DNA of 41,077 nucleotides, from contig NZ_CALHGG010000161.1 in assembly GCF_938029845.1 (NCBI RefSeq), forward strand, positions 1-41,077, read 5' to 3'. The notes below the pieces were generated by a model, which worked only from the letters and a program-made list of their open reading frames with translations, was not told the DNA's origin and did no database searches. The stretch's first letter is position 1, and every line of letters begins with the position of its first letter. This stretch comes from an uncultured Capnocytophaga sp. Its GTDB lineage: Bacteria; Bacteroidota; Bacteroidia; Flavobacteriales; Flavobacteriaceae. The translations under genes were made by a program, and so were the position numbers. Of this stretch, positions 1-7,200 are shown piece after piece.

Positions 1-50
1 ACATGCGCTGCTGCATAGGCTTCTATAGAAGCCTATGCAGCAGCGCATGT
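1..50. repeat. Perfect 50-bp palindrome at window edge
   Basis: Bases 1-25 are the exact reverse complement of bases 26-50, with no loop (centre TCTA|TAGA). It could form a strong hairpin in RNA on either strand or a DNA cruciform. It starts exactly at base 1, so it may be a terminator or repeat arm for a gene further left, or a fold-back artefact if the window edge is a contig end. No T-run follows on either visible side. Confidence 0.85.
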
Positions 51-59
51 TTGCGGGTG

Positions 60-90
60 CAAAGGTAAAATTTTTTGTTTATATTGTCAA
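60..90 (-). promoter_or_regulatory. Bacteroidota-type promoter, leftward
   Basis: CAAAGGTA at 60-67 is the reverse complement of the TAnnTTTG -7 box, and CAA at 88-90 gives the -33 TTG with a 20-base spacer. Transcription would run left into the palindrome at 1-50 and out of the window. It interleaves with the rightward promoter at 75-105. Confidence 0.6.
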
Positions 91-105
91 GATGTTGTAC
101 CTTTG
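75..105 (+). promoter_or_regulatory. Bacteroidota-type promoter, rightward
   Basis: TTG at 75-77, a 20-base spacer, then TACCTTTG at 98-105. This matches the Bacteroidota sigma-factor consensus. It lies about 35 bases before the broken lipoprotein gene at 141 and probably also serves the lipoprotein gene at 399. Confidence 0.65.
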
Positions 106-140
106 CACCCAGAAGTTACTGAGAAAATAGGTATAATCAA

Positions 141-424
141 ATGAAATAAGAACCATTACTAAATCGTTACCTACTCTTATTGTAATTCCTGTATCTTCTT
201 TATTTTGAATAGATTATAAAAGTAGTTTCAATTTTAATAAAAAAGTAAAAACCGATGGTGTTTTCAAAAAAATAGAAAAACTCTATAAAATTACTGTCAT
301 TCCTGAAAATAGTGAACCCCACACTAATACAGAAATAGTAGAAACTCGTGTTACGGATTTAGGTAAAAAAATAGACGTAATTAAAATTATAAAAGATTAT
401 GATCCAGAAAATATTTCTATATAG
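141..424 (+). pseudogene. Broken small (lipo)protein gene
   Basis: An ATG at 141 is followed by a stop after two codons. Restoring one A in the A-run at 144-146 joins it to a frame that begins with a hydrophobic stretch (SLPTLIVIPVSSLF), as in a signal peptide. That frame meets a TGA at 206-208, where a Trp codon would fit, and then stays open to a TAG at 422-424 with a soluble, Lys/Glu/Ile-rich tail that includes VIPENSEPHTNTEIVETR. There is no internal ATG before the hydrophobic part, so the coding look with two lesions suggests a decayed gene. Its stop overlaps the start of the next gene by 26 bases, an arrangement usual for co-transcribed genes. No family was recognised. A read error in the A-run could explain one lesion but not the TGA. 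Confidence 0.45.
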
Positions 425-929
425 CTTACTAATAGGTATATGTTTTTTAAGTTGTTTTAATACACCTAAAAAAGGTATTGTCTTTTCTAAGAAAATAGAA
501 ACCCAAAAAGATACTATTTTAAGTAAAGAAGAGATTTATAAAAAAATAGAAGAGATTGTTAATTTGAGGATAGCAGATAAGAAAGAAGGAAAAGAAAGTT
601 TAAGTTATTATTTTTCTAAACTAAATATAGAAGATATTTCAAGTTATAAGATAAAAACGATAATAGGTCGTTTAATAGAATTTAAATACTTGAAAGTCAG
701 AAATAGTGGAGAATATGATCCAGAATCTTTTCCTGTATATAATTTGTCAATATCAGGTGATTTATTTCTATTAGGAATTATAAGAGGAGATATGAGCTAT
801 ACGGACTTTGTATGTATAGATTCCATTGTATTAGCAATGGATAAGATCCCACAAATGCAAAATGATTCCATTCATAAAATTTGTATTGATCTGGTAAAAC
901 GCAACAAAACAGGCCGTTGCAAATGGTGA
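399..929 (+). CDS. Predicted lipoprotein, unknown function
   Basis: A 176-residue protein starting MIQKIFLYSLLIGICFLSCF. It has a short charged N-end, a hydrophobic core, and a lipobox-like FLSC with Cys at about residue 19, so it is probably a lipidated envelope protein. The mature part is Lys/Glu/Ile-rich and I recognise no domain. The gene starts inside the end of the broken frame at 141-424, and both probably used the promoter at 75-105. The last residues (RNKTGRCKW) are unusually basic with a Cys near the end, so a shifted or shortened C-terminus is possible. It is one of three small lipoprotein genes in this 4-kb patch, and none resembles another closely by eye. Confidence 0.7.
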   Translation: MIQKIFLYSLLIGICFLSCFNTPKKGIVFSKKIETQKDTILSKEEIYKKIEEIVNLRIADKKEGKESLSYYFSKLNIEDISSYKIKTIIGRLIEFKYLKVRNSGEYDPESFPVYNLSISGDLFLLGIIRGDMSYTDFVCIDSIVLAMDKIPQMQNDSIHKICIDLVKRNKTGRCKW

Positions 930-982
930 ATATTATGCGGGTTAAACCTGTCTATGAGAAAATATTGAATAAAAACATTTCG

Positions 983-990
983 TACCTTTG
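983..990 (+). promoter_or_regulatory. -7 box TACCTTTG before NlpC/P60 gene
   Basis: TACCTTTG lies 33 bases before the ATG at 1024. No TTG sits at the usual 19-21 base spacing; the nearest is at 965-967 (15 bases), so the -33 element is weak. Confidence 0.5.
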
Positions 991-1023
991 CCTCGTGCAA
1001 ACAGCCAATAGAATAAAACCGCA

Positions 1024-1413
1024 ATGATCTATAAGAGACTCATTTACATATCAGCACTCATCTTTACAGCCGCTTGCTCAACAGGTAAGTACATTCGTGA
1101 GGTGCCCTATCATTATTCTACGGATAGCTTTCGCAAAGCCGCGCAAACTCATAAGGATAGTATAGATGCTAAATGCACGGAAAGCAACTACAAAGATGAG
1201 CAGCTTTCAGATGAGGAAATACGGCTTAAAGAAAAGTATTCCATCATCTTAAAGACGATGCCACAAGATATACGCAATTATCCCTTATACGCTTATATTG
1301 ATGCTTGGATAGGCACGCCTTATAAACCGCAGAGCTTGGATAAGAAAACAGGGGTAGACGCCTCTTACTTTGTGCAAGCGTTATTTAGTGATGTTACCCG
1401 TTGTGCATTTTAA
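1024..1413 (+). pseudogene. NlpC/P60-type cell-wall hydrolase, truncated by IS
   Basis: The frame encodes 129 residues starting MIYKRLIYISALIFTAACST, a lipoprotein signal with Cys at residue 18. Residues about 85-124 match the start of an NlpC/P60 peptidase domain: YPLYAYIDAWIGTPY, then GVDASYFVQALF. In the family this last motif is G-[VI]-D-C-S-x-F-V, with Cys as the nucleophile. Here that position is Ala113 (codon GCC at 1360-1362). The reading frame leaves host sequence at 1395: the last five codons (TRCAF) and the stop come from the IS terminal repeat. The His half of the catalytic site is therefore absent, and no continuation is visible after 2360 or after 3408. The gene thus lost its nucleophile and its C-terminal half, though which came first is unknown. 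A non-catalytic lipoprotein role before truncation is also possible. Confidence 0.75.
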
Positions 1414-2288
1414 ATAATAGAGGCTTTTAGATTGTGGATTTCTCTATTTAATATAAACTTATTGATGTATTGTATCAATGTTAAAGATGTTATCTTGCTG
1501 AATATCCGTGTTTTAAAACCTTCAAATGATTTTGCATAATTACGTTTTATCATAAATTGATCACACAGTTGGGAAAATAAAGTATCTATTCGTTTTCGTT
1601 TTTTCTAAAGAGCCTAAATTGAGGTCTATAGTCTTTTTGATTAGTCCTTTTAGGTGTATCTAATTGAATATTAGCATAGTTGAACAAATCTATTTGTACT
1701 TCTGCTGAGAGATAACCTTTATCTCCTATCAAAGTACAGTTTGACAATTGTTCTTTCACATCATTAAGATATCGGATATCGTGAACCGAAGCAGGACTCA
1801 TATTGATAGACTGAAAAATTCCATTTAAAGAACAGATAGCGTGTAACTTATATCTATAATAATATAGCTTTTGAGAAGCACAATAGCCAAAATCAGGGCT
1901 TGAGTAATCAAACTCCTTACATATATGAGAGTGTTTTGCTCTTGAGTTTTCGCAGACTTTCAGAGGCATACTATCTACCATAAAAACATCTTCAAATTCG
2001 TTAAAATGCTGTGCAATTTTAGTTCTAATTTGCTCTATATAAGGGAATAATTTTCTTCTTCTACGATTAAAAAACACTTCTTTTAGTTTTACTTTTGATA
2101 GATTCAGGTGTTTTCCTAAATAAGTGACACTCAGAATCTATATTTAAATATTCAGTGGTTAGAACTAAACTAACTGCTTATAAATCAGATATTTTAGGTA
2201 TCCTTTTTTGATGATTTTGAAGTTTATTTCCAAAGAATTTTGATAATACTTCAAGAATTTTTTTGTAACTTTGCCCTAAGTTGTTCAT
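1410..2288 (-). pseudogene. IS982-family transposase, inactivated
   Basis: Read leftward from ATG at 2288, the frame gives MNNLGQSYKKILEVLSKFFG and then RIPKISDL, typical of an IS982 N-terminus. A TAA at 2178-2180 interrupts codon 37. The same frame continues with AVSLVLTTEYLNIDSE to a frameshift near 2085. The next frame carries FFNRRRRKLFPYIEQIR, the first catalytic acid in DSMPLKV, and the second in IGDKGYLS. A second frameshift near 1590, probably one lost base, separates LFRKN from RKRIDTLFSQL and the C-terminal part (FMIKRNYAKSFEGFKTRIFS). The third acid position reads Asp where Glu is usual. The final stop at 1410-1412 lies in the terminal repeat. Restored length is about 293 residues, normal for the family. 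The largest intact piece is 1586-2077. With three lesions it cannot be active. Confidence 0.85.
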
Positions 2289-2344
2289 TATATTTAATTG
2301 TTTGGAATTCAATCAAATGAACAGCTTTTTATTTTTTTAAAATC

Positions 2345-2360
2345 AAAATGCACAACGGGT
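2345..2360. repeat. IS right terminal inverted repeat
   Basis: AAAATGCACAACGGGT, the exact complement of 1396-1411. It is part of a 22-bp stretch (2341-2362) repeated identically at 3389-3410. Confidence 0.85.
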
Positions 2361-2404
2361 TAGTTAAATATTTATTTTTATTAATTTTAAATAAAATAAA
2401 TGTC

Positions 2405-2412
2405 TACCTTTG
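2405..2412 (+). promoter_or_regulatory. -7 box TACCTTTG before lipoprotein gene
   Basis: TACCTTTG lies 18 bases before the ATG at 2431. The preceding 40 bases are almost pure A/T and I see no TTG at the right spacing. Confidence 0.5.
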
Positions 2413-2430
2413 TGCAAAATATTTTAGCTT

Positions 2431-3366
2431 ATGAATACATTATTGAAATCTTTTACAATTACACTGATAGCCTTTCTTTTCTTTGCTGCCAGATGCACTC
2501 CGGTAGAAGAAGAGGTACTAAGCAATAATATAAGTATAACATTGCAACACAATTATATAGCTATAAGTGCTACCGATGGGAGCCCTTGCCAAGTGAGGCT
2601 TAGCTATAGTATCAAAGAAGGTACTGAAAATAAGGTTATTACAAAGATAAAAACAACTCCTTTTGTCTTTGGCGGAGAGGATGTGATCGCTTCCTATAAT
2701 GTAGTGCAAATAGGAGAAGAAAGAAATCATCGCTTAGTTAGGAATTATACCCCCAAGGGGGCAGACTTTCTTTCTATAGAAAACTTGTCTGATAAGGATT
2801 TGGAATATGCTGTGATAGGAAATGAAACGCTTCAATATAGGTCATTGAAGGAACTTTCAGAATATGAAATAATCAATCCCTCCCAGCTACAAGATTCTCA
2901 TAAAGTGATAAAAGTAGCTCCCTCTCCTGTGTATAAAAAGGCGCCTATATTGTATTTGTTATATCCAGATAAGGCACCTAATACTGATTGTTATGTGATT
3001 TCTTCTTTGTATAATGGAGAAAAGGCAAAAACTATTGAGAAAATCACTCTAAAAGCGCCAAATTTTGGAGATATCCTAACGAATATGCCCTATTCTATAC
3101 AGCAAATACTGAATATATATCGTCAAGAATACACAAAAGGAGGAGTATTGTATAGAAATTACAACTATAGCAAGGATTATTCAGGTGCTTATAAGGCAAG
3201 CCTTCGTGAGACTTCCTCTTCTGAGTTGTATTATGGTTCTTACAAAGAGGCTATTCATTATGGTAAGATCTCGGCACACCATACACTTACTAACGAAGGT
3301 AAAATTTGGTTTCTCAATAATCAAGCAGGAATAAGAGGAGGTGATAATCTTATAGGAGACTACTGA
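2431..3366 (+). CDS. Predicted lipoprotein/exported protein, unknown function
   Basis: A 311-residue protein with an N-terminal signal (MNTLLKSFTITLIAFLFFAA) followed by Arg-Cys at 21-22. Cys22 could be lipidated, but Arg just before it is atypical for a lipobox, so cleavage by signal peptidase I is an alternative. The mature part is mixed and beta-rich in look (ISITLQHNYIAISATDG, PILYLLYPDK, repeated Tyr and Asn) and matches no family I know. It ends RGGDNLIGDY, 22 bases before a solo copy of the IS end. The gene lies between two IS ends in the same orientation (2341-2362 and 3389-3410), so it may have moved with, or been stranded by, IS activity. Confidence 0.65.
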   Translation: MNTLLKSFTITLIAFLFFAARCTPVEEEVLSNNISITLQHNYIAISATDGSPCQVRLSYSIKEGTENKVITKIKTTPFVFGGEDVIASYNVVQIGEERNHRLVRNYTPKGADFLSIENLSDKDLEYAVIGNETLQYRSLKELSEYEIINPSQLQDSHKVIKVAPSPVYKKAPILYLLYPDKAPNTDCYVISSLYNGEKAKTIEKITLKAPNFGDILTNMPYSIQQILNIYRQEYTKGGVLYRNYNYSKDYSGAYKASLRETSSSELYYGSYKEAIHYGKISAHHTLTNEGKIWFLNNQAGIRGGDNLIGDY

Positions 3367-3388
3367 AAACACCTCTTTTATTTTCTAG

Positions 3389-3410
3389 AATCAAAATGCA
3401 CAACGGGTTA
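3389..3410. repeat. Solo copy of the IS982 right end
   Basis: These 22 bases are identical to 2341-2362 and contain the complete 16-bp terminal repeat at 3393-3408 in the right-end orientation. No transposase sequence lies next to it. It marks either a second, largely deleted IS copy or the outer end of a longer unit starting at 1396. Confidence 0.8.
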
Positions 3411-3430
3411 TAAATATAGATAAAGGAATA

Positions 3431-4006
3431 ATGAGCGTTTTTTTAATATTGATAAGTATTTTATTATTTTCTTGTCAAGAGAGTAAAAAGGTAAAATCTA
3501 ATTTTACTAAGAATACTTTTGTTACTGAGAATGAAAGAATAAAAGTTAATGATTCTTTACCTCTTTTAAAAGACTTTCTATTACTTGAAGATGAATTGCT
3601 ACAAAAGGACTTGTTTAAAAAGATAGATTCAGTATCTGCTATTCATTATCCAATGTATAAAAAGGAGGATATTGTAAATATAACTCCTAAGATGTTAGGT
3701 AGATACCTATATGATATTAATCGATTAGATTTGAAGGATAGCGTCATCTCTTATGATATAACTAAAAAAGAATATTGTCATAAAATAATCCATAGAGAGA
3801 TGCAGAAATATAAGACCTCTGATTATAAAAATATTATTTATGTAGAGGCTTATCCTAACAAGACTTTTCGACTGGTTATTAATTATTCTTATACTGTCCA
3901 ATTTGGAAAAAGTGAAGAACCCATTAGCGTAGAATCCTCAATATCCTATTCTTTCAAAATTATTAATAGAAAAATAGTGGAATTTGATATACAAGAATCA
4001 GGATAA
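3431..4006 (+). CDS. Predicted lipoprotein, unknown function
   Basis: A 191-residue protein starting MSVFLILISILLFSCQ. The hydrophobic core ends in the lipobox LFSC with Cys15, so it is very probably lipidated. The mature part is Lys/Asp/Ile-rich; its last third (VEAYPNKTFRLVINYSY, ISYSFKIINRKIVEFDIQ) looks like alternating beta strands. No domain was recognised. The start lies 22 bases after the solo IS end (3410). The N-terminal basic region is missing, so the present ATG may be a replacement start for a gene whose first few codons were lost at that junction. Confidence 0.65.
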   Translation: MSVFLILISILLFSCQESKKVKSNFTKNTFVTENERIKVNDSLPLLKDFLLLEDELLQKDLFKKIDSVSAIHYPMYKKEDIVNITPKMLGRYLYDINRLDLKDSVISYDITKKEYCHKIIHREMQKYKTSDYKNIIYVEAYPNKTFRLVINYSYTVQFGKSEEPISVESSISYSFKIINRKIVEFDIQESG

Positions 4007-4291
4007 AGCATAAATAGAAAATAAGCACACTTTAATGGAAGATGTTTTTCTAAACTCTGTAATTTTCACGGATAAATAAGACCAAAGGTCTTATAATAAT
4101 CTATGTAAATCGTAACAGCACAATTACACAGACATAGAAAATCTGTGAAATCTGCGAAAATCAGTGGGAGCTTTCTTTATATCGAACTCACGTTAAATAT
4201 CAAATTTCGTTTTGCTTCTCCTTATTCTTAGGGAAATTTATGCAGCTTATTTAGGGAATAAGAGCACGCTAAAAAAATAAAAAAAATAAAT
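4007..4291. other. Gene-free stretch with small palindrome and repeat-like sequence
   Basis: No gene is visible. AAGACC-AAA-GGTCTT lies around 4077-4091 and could act as a short hairpin for the lipoprotein gene upstream. Around 4133-4170 a low-complexity run of related words (AATCTGTGAAATCTGCG, AAAATCAGTGGGAG) resembles the dispersed intergenic repeats of Bacteroidota. That is an impression, not a database match. The end is A-rich and leads into the rplM promoter. Confidence 0.45.
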
Positions 4292-4321
4292 TTGCAGATT
4301 TGATAAATTGTTGTACCTTTG
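4292..4321 (+). promoter_or_regulatory. Promoter of the rplM-rpsI-rpsB-tsf operon
   Basis: TTG at 4292-4294, a 19-base spacer, and TACCTTTG at 4314-4321. The untranslated leader would be about 65 bases, since the start codon is at 4392. Confidence 0.75.
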
Positions 4322-4391
4322 CACGCTGTTAGAAATACCAATAAATCAAGGTACTAACACAATAGGAATGTTTAATTAAAATAATTTAAGT

Positions 4392-4847
4392 GTGGACACA
4401 TTAAGTTACAAAACACGCTCAGTGAACAAGCAATCCGCTGACAAGCAATGGGTTGTAGTAGATGCTGAGGGTCAAAAATTAGGACGTCTTGCTTCTAAAG
4501 TTGCCAAACTCCTCAGAGGTAAGTACAAGCCAAGTTACACCCCCCATGCCGATTGTGGGGATAATGTAATCATTATCAACGCTGAGAAAATAGAACTTAG
4601 CGGACTAAAAACCGACACTAAGGAGTATCTTCGCTATACTGGATACCCTGGCGGACAACGTATTCAATCTTTCAAGCAGGTGCTTGCTAAGTTCCCTGAA
4701 CGAATCATTGAAAAAGCTGTAAAAGGGATGCTTCCTAAGAACAAACTAGGAGCTGCTCTTTTCCGTAACCTTAAAGTATATGCAGGGGCTGCTCATAACC
4801 ATGAGTCTCAAAAGCCTGTTTCTATTAACCTAAATGACCTTAAATAA
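4392..4847 (+). CDS. rplM: 50S ribosomal protein L13
   Basis: A 151-residue protein of the large ribosomal subunit, an early assembly protein that binds 23S rRNA. Recognised from [20 protein letters not shown] near the N-end, YTGYPGGQR in the middle, and [20 protein letters not shown] in the C-terminal half, all L13 signatures. The start is GTG at 4392: the resulting N-terminus [10 protein letters not shown] fits the conserved flavobacterial L13 start and no ATG lies nearby. Its stop overlaps the rpsI start by one base (TAATG at 4845-4849), suggesting coupled translation. This is the first gene of the operon. Confidence 0.97.
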   Translation: MDTLSYKTRSVNKQSADKQWVVVDAEGQKLGRLASKVAKLLRGKYKPSYTPHADCGDNVIIINAEKIELSGLKTDTKEYLRYTGYPGGQRIQSFKQVLAKFPERIIEKAVKGMLPKNKLGAALFRNLKVYAGAAHNHESQKPVSINLNDLK

Positions 4848-5233
4848 TGGAAGTAATTCACAAGATTGGACGTAGAAAAACCGCTGTCGCTCGTATCTAC
4901 TTAAAAGAGGGAAGTGGTGTGATTACCGTTAACAAGAGAAATTTGACTGATTATTTCACTACTCCTACCCTTCAGTATAAGGTAAAACAACCATTTGCTT
5001 TGCTTGGTGCTGAGGATACTTACGATGTAAAAGTAAATGTATACGGTGGTGGTATCACAGGACAAGCCGAAGCTATCCGCTTGGCTATCTCTCGTGCGCT
5101 ATGCGAAATAGATGTGGAAAACAGAGCCGTGCTTAAGCCTGAAGGACTCCTTACCCGCGACCCTCGTATGGTGGAAAGAAAGAAATTCGGTCAGAAGAAA
5201 GCTCGCAAGAGATTCCAATTCTCAAAACGTTAG
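4847..5233 (+). CDS. rpsI: 30S ribosomal protein S9
   Basis: A 128-residue protein. The N-terminal IGRRKTAVARIYLKEGSG, the VNVYGGGITGQAEAIRLAIS segment and the basic C-terminal RKKFGQKKARKRFQFSKR are S9 signatures. The very basic tail ending in Lys-Arg reaches the tRNA in the P site of the ribosome in well-studied homologs. The gene starts in the last base of rplM, the standard L13-S9 pairing. A 132-base gap to rpsB follows and may fold into a leader. Confidence 0.97.
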   Translation: MEVIHKIGRRKTAVARIYLKEGSGVITVNKRNLTDYFTTPTLQYKVKQPFALLGAEDTYDVKVNVYGGGITGQAEAIRLAISRALCEIDVENRAVLKPEGLLTRDPRMVERKKFGQKKARKRFQFSKR

Positions 5234-5261
5234 TATTTTATTTAAAATTATTTATTTATTG

Positions 5262-5346
5262 CCGTATTCCCCTCTTAGGGAAGTTAGTTTAGCATCCAAA
5301 TACAATGGGCTAACAAACCACCATTTATTGCTAAATCTTAATACGG
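5262..5346 (+). promoter_or_regulatory. Candidate structured leader before rpsB
   Basis: The gap between rpsI and rpsB contains nested complementary segments. CCGTATT at 5262-5268 pairs with AATACGG at 5340-5346. Inside, TTAGC at 5289-5293 pairs with GCTAA at 5309-5313, extended by CC/GG past a two-base bulge. The region ends 19 bases before the rpsB ATG, where an autoregulatory leader would be expected. No family of such leaders was matched; the fold is inferred by eye. Confidence 0.35.
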
Positions 5347-5365
5347 AACGTAAACTATTAAAAAA

Positions 5366-6091
5366 ATGGCAAATTCAATAGAAGTAAAAGACCTATTAGA
5401 AGCTGGAGTGCATTTCGGGCACCTTACCAGAAAGTGGAACCCTAATATGGCGCCATATATTTATATGGAAAGAAATGGTATCCACGTGATTAACCTATAC
5501 AAAACGGCTGCTAAGATAGAAGAAGCCAACGAAGCGCTTAAGAAAATCGCTGCTTCTGGCCGTAAAGTCCTCTTCGTAGCTACTAAAAAACAAGCAAAGG
5601 ATATCGTAGCTGAAAAAGCTACTTCAGTAGGTATGCCTTACATTACTGAAAGATGGCCTGGTGGTATGCTTACCAACTTTGTTACCATCCGTAAGGCAGT
5701 GAAGAAAATGTCATCTATTGACAAAATGAAAAAAGATGGTACTTACGATACCCTTTCTAAGAAAGAAAAACTACACATCACCCGTCTTAGAGAAAAGCTC
5801 GAAAAGAACTTAGGATCTATTGCGGATATGACTCGTCTCCCTGCTGCTCTTTTTGTGGTAGATACCCTTAGAGAACACATCGCTGTGAAAGAAGCACAAA
5901 AATTAAACATTCCTATCTTCGCTATGGTGGATACTAATTCAGATCCTCGTGAGGTGGATTATGTAATCCCTGCCAATGACGATGCTTCTCGCTCTATCGA
6001 AAGAATCCTTACTTATGTGGTGGAAGCTATCAAAGAAGGTCTCGAAGACAAAAAAGTAGAAAAAGCAGAGGAAAAAAATACTGAAAACTAA
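5366..6091 (+). CDS. rpsB: 30S ribosomal protein S2
   Basis: A 241-residue protein. S2 signatures are LLEAGVHFGHLTRKWNPNM at about residues 10-28, VLFVATKKQAKDIV, ERWPGGMLTNFVTIR, and the late PIFAMVDTNSDPREVDYVIP with NDDASRSIERI. S2 bridges head and body of the small subunit and joins late in assembly. The C-terminus is a charged Lys/Glu tail as in other members. The gene lies 132 bases after rpsI. A strong hairpin with a T-run separates it from tsf, so S2 may be made in excess of EF-Ts. Confidence 0.97.
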   Translation: MANSIEVKDLLEAGVHFGHLTRKWNPNMAPYIYMERNGIHVINLYKTAAKIEEANEALKKIAASGRKVLFVATKKQAKDIVAEKATSVGMPYITERWPGGMLTNFVTIRKAVKKMSSIDKMKKDGTYDTLSKKEKLHITRLREKLEKNLGSIADMTRLPAALFVVDTLREHIAVKEAQKLNIPIFAMVDTNSDPREVDYVIPANDDASRSIERILTYVVEAIKEGLEDKKVEKAEEKNTEN

Positions 6092-6105
6092 AATTATTAA
6101 TTCAT

Positions 6106-6143
6106 AAAGTGATTATTTAATAGCTTTAAATAATCACTTTTTT
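6106..6143 (+). terminator. Hairpin with T-run between rpsB and tsf
   Basis: A perfect 15-bp stem (6106-6120 with 6126-6140), a five-base loop TAGCT and six T at 6138-6143. It has the form of an intrinsic terminator but lies inside the rpsB-tsf unit, with no obvious promoter after it, so partial termination (attenuation) is likely. Confidence 0.7.
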
Positions 6144-6161
6144 AAAAAAATATACGAGAAT

Positions 6162-7127
6162 ATGTCAAAAATTACTGCCGCTGAGGTAAATAAACTCAGA
6201 CAAGCTACTGGAGCAGGTATGATGGACTGCAAAAACGCTTTGGTAGAAGCTGAAGGAGATTTTGATAAAGCTATTGAAGTTCTTCGTAAAAAAGGACAAA
6301 AAGTAGCTGAAAAACGTGCTGACAGAGAATCAGCAGAAGGGGCTGCTATTGCTAAGGTAAATGCTGCTCACACTAAGGGAGCTATTATCTCTCTTAACTG
6401 CGAAACTGACTTCGTAGCCAAAAATGAATCTTTTGTAGCCTTGGCCAACGAATTGGCTGAATTGGCACTTAACTATAATGACAAAGAGGCTTTCCTTGCT
6501 GCTCCTTTCCAAGGAATTACCGTAGCTGATAAGCTTACTGAACAGACAGGGGTTATCGGTGAAAAGATCGAAATCGGTCAGTTCGAAGTATTGGAAGGAA
6601 AGTATGTGGATTTCTATATCCATGCAGGTAACAAGATTGCCGCTTTGGTTTCTCTTTCTGCTGCTATTGACAAAGGACATGAAGTAGCTCGCAACGTATG
6701 TATGCAAGTGGCTTCTATGGGAGCTATCGTACTTTCAAGCAAGGATTTTGACCCTGCTTATGTAGCTAGCGAAACAGAAGCACGTATTGCTGCAATCGTT
6801 AAGGAAAACGAAGAATTAAGAAGACTTGGAAAAACAGAAAAACATGTACCTAAGTACATCTCTGCGCTCCAACTTACTCCTGAAGTGCTTAAACAAGCTG
6901 AAGAAGAAGCCAAAGAAGAACTTAAAGCTGAAGGCAAACCAGAAAAAATATGGGATCGTATTCTTCCAGGAAAGGTACAACGCTTCATCGATGACAACAC
7001 TACCCTTGACCTTGAAAAGGCACTACTTGACCAATACTACATCAAAGATGAAAGTAAGAAAGTAGCAGACTATGTAAAGGGATACAATGTAGAAATAACA
7101 GGATTTAAGAGAGTTTCTCTCGTATAA
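6162..7127 (+). CDS. tsf: Translation elongation factor Ts
   Basis: A 321-residue protein that acts as the nucleotide-exchange factor for EF-Tu. The N-terminal UBA-like part has the signature EVNKLRQATGAGMMDCKNAL at about residues 8-27, followed by EAIEVLRKKG-like sequence. The core has SLNCETDFVAKNESFVALA. The length is greater than in E. coli but usual for Bacteroidota, which carry a longer C-terminal region (here DRILPGKVQRFIDDNTTLDL to the end). It follows rpsB after an attenuator-like hairpin. Confidence 0.96.
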   Translation: MSKITAAEVNKLRQATGAGMMDCKNALVEAEGDFDKAIEVLRKKGQKVAEKRADRESAEGAAIAKVNAAHTKGAIISLNCETDFVAKNESFVALANELAELALNYNDKEAFLAAPFQGITVADKLTEQTGVIGEKIEIGQFEVLEGKYVDFYIHAGNKIAALVSLSAAIDKGHEVARNVCMQVASMGAIVLSSKDFDPAYVASETEARIAAIVKENEELRRLGKTEKHVPKYISALQLTPEVLKQAEEEAKEELKAEGKPEKIWDRILPGKVQRFIDDNTTLDLEKALLDQYYIKDESKKVADYVKGYNVEITGFKRVSLV

Positions 7128-7158
7128 TAGTCTTTCCATATTTTAATTATTAAAAGAT

Positions 7159-7200
7159 AAAAGGAGTTTTCTTAAGCAATTAGGGAAACCCTTTTATTTT
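7159..7200 (+). terminator. Probable terminator after tsf
   Basis: AAAAGG at 7159-7164 with CCTTTT at 7190-7195, and inner GTTTTC with GGGAAAC, form an imperfect stem followed by ATTTT. It lies 31 bases after the tsf stop. Confidence 0.55.

Larger units (their letters stand above)
1396..2360. mobile_element. Decayed IS982-family insertion sequence
   Basis: A 965-bp element bounded by perfect 16-bp terminal inverted repeats, ACCCGTTGTGCATTTT at 1396-1411 and its complement at 2345-2360. It contains one leftward transposase reading with IS982-family motifs and three lesions. No convincing target duplication flanks it (GTGATGTT on the left, TAGTTAAA on the right), which suggests old age or recombination with another copy. 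The left end lies inside the NlpC/P60 gene and supplies its stop codon. Confidence 0.85.

Noticed and set aside
1396..3408. Composite transposon with target duplication
   Set aside because: No matching direct repeat flanks the outer ends and the right part lacks its own transposase; kept only as a hypothesis in the findings.
5112..5381. 89-codon frame across the rpsI-rpsB gap
   Set aside because: It mostly overlaps rpsI in another frame and has no start signal; the gap is better read as a leader.
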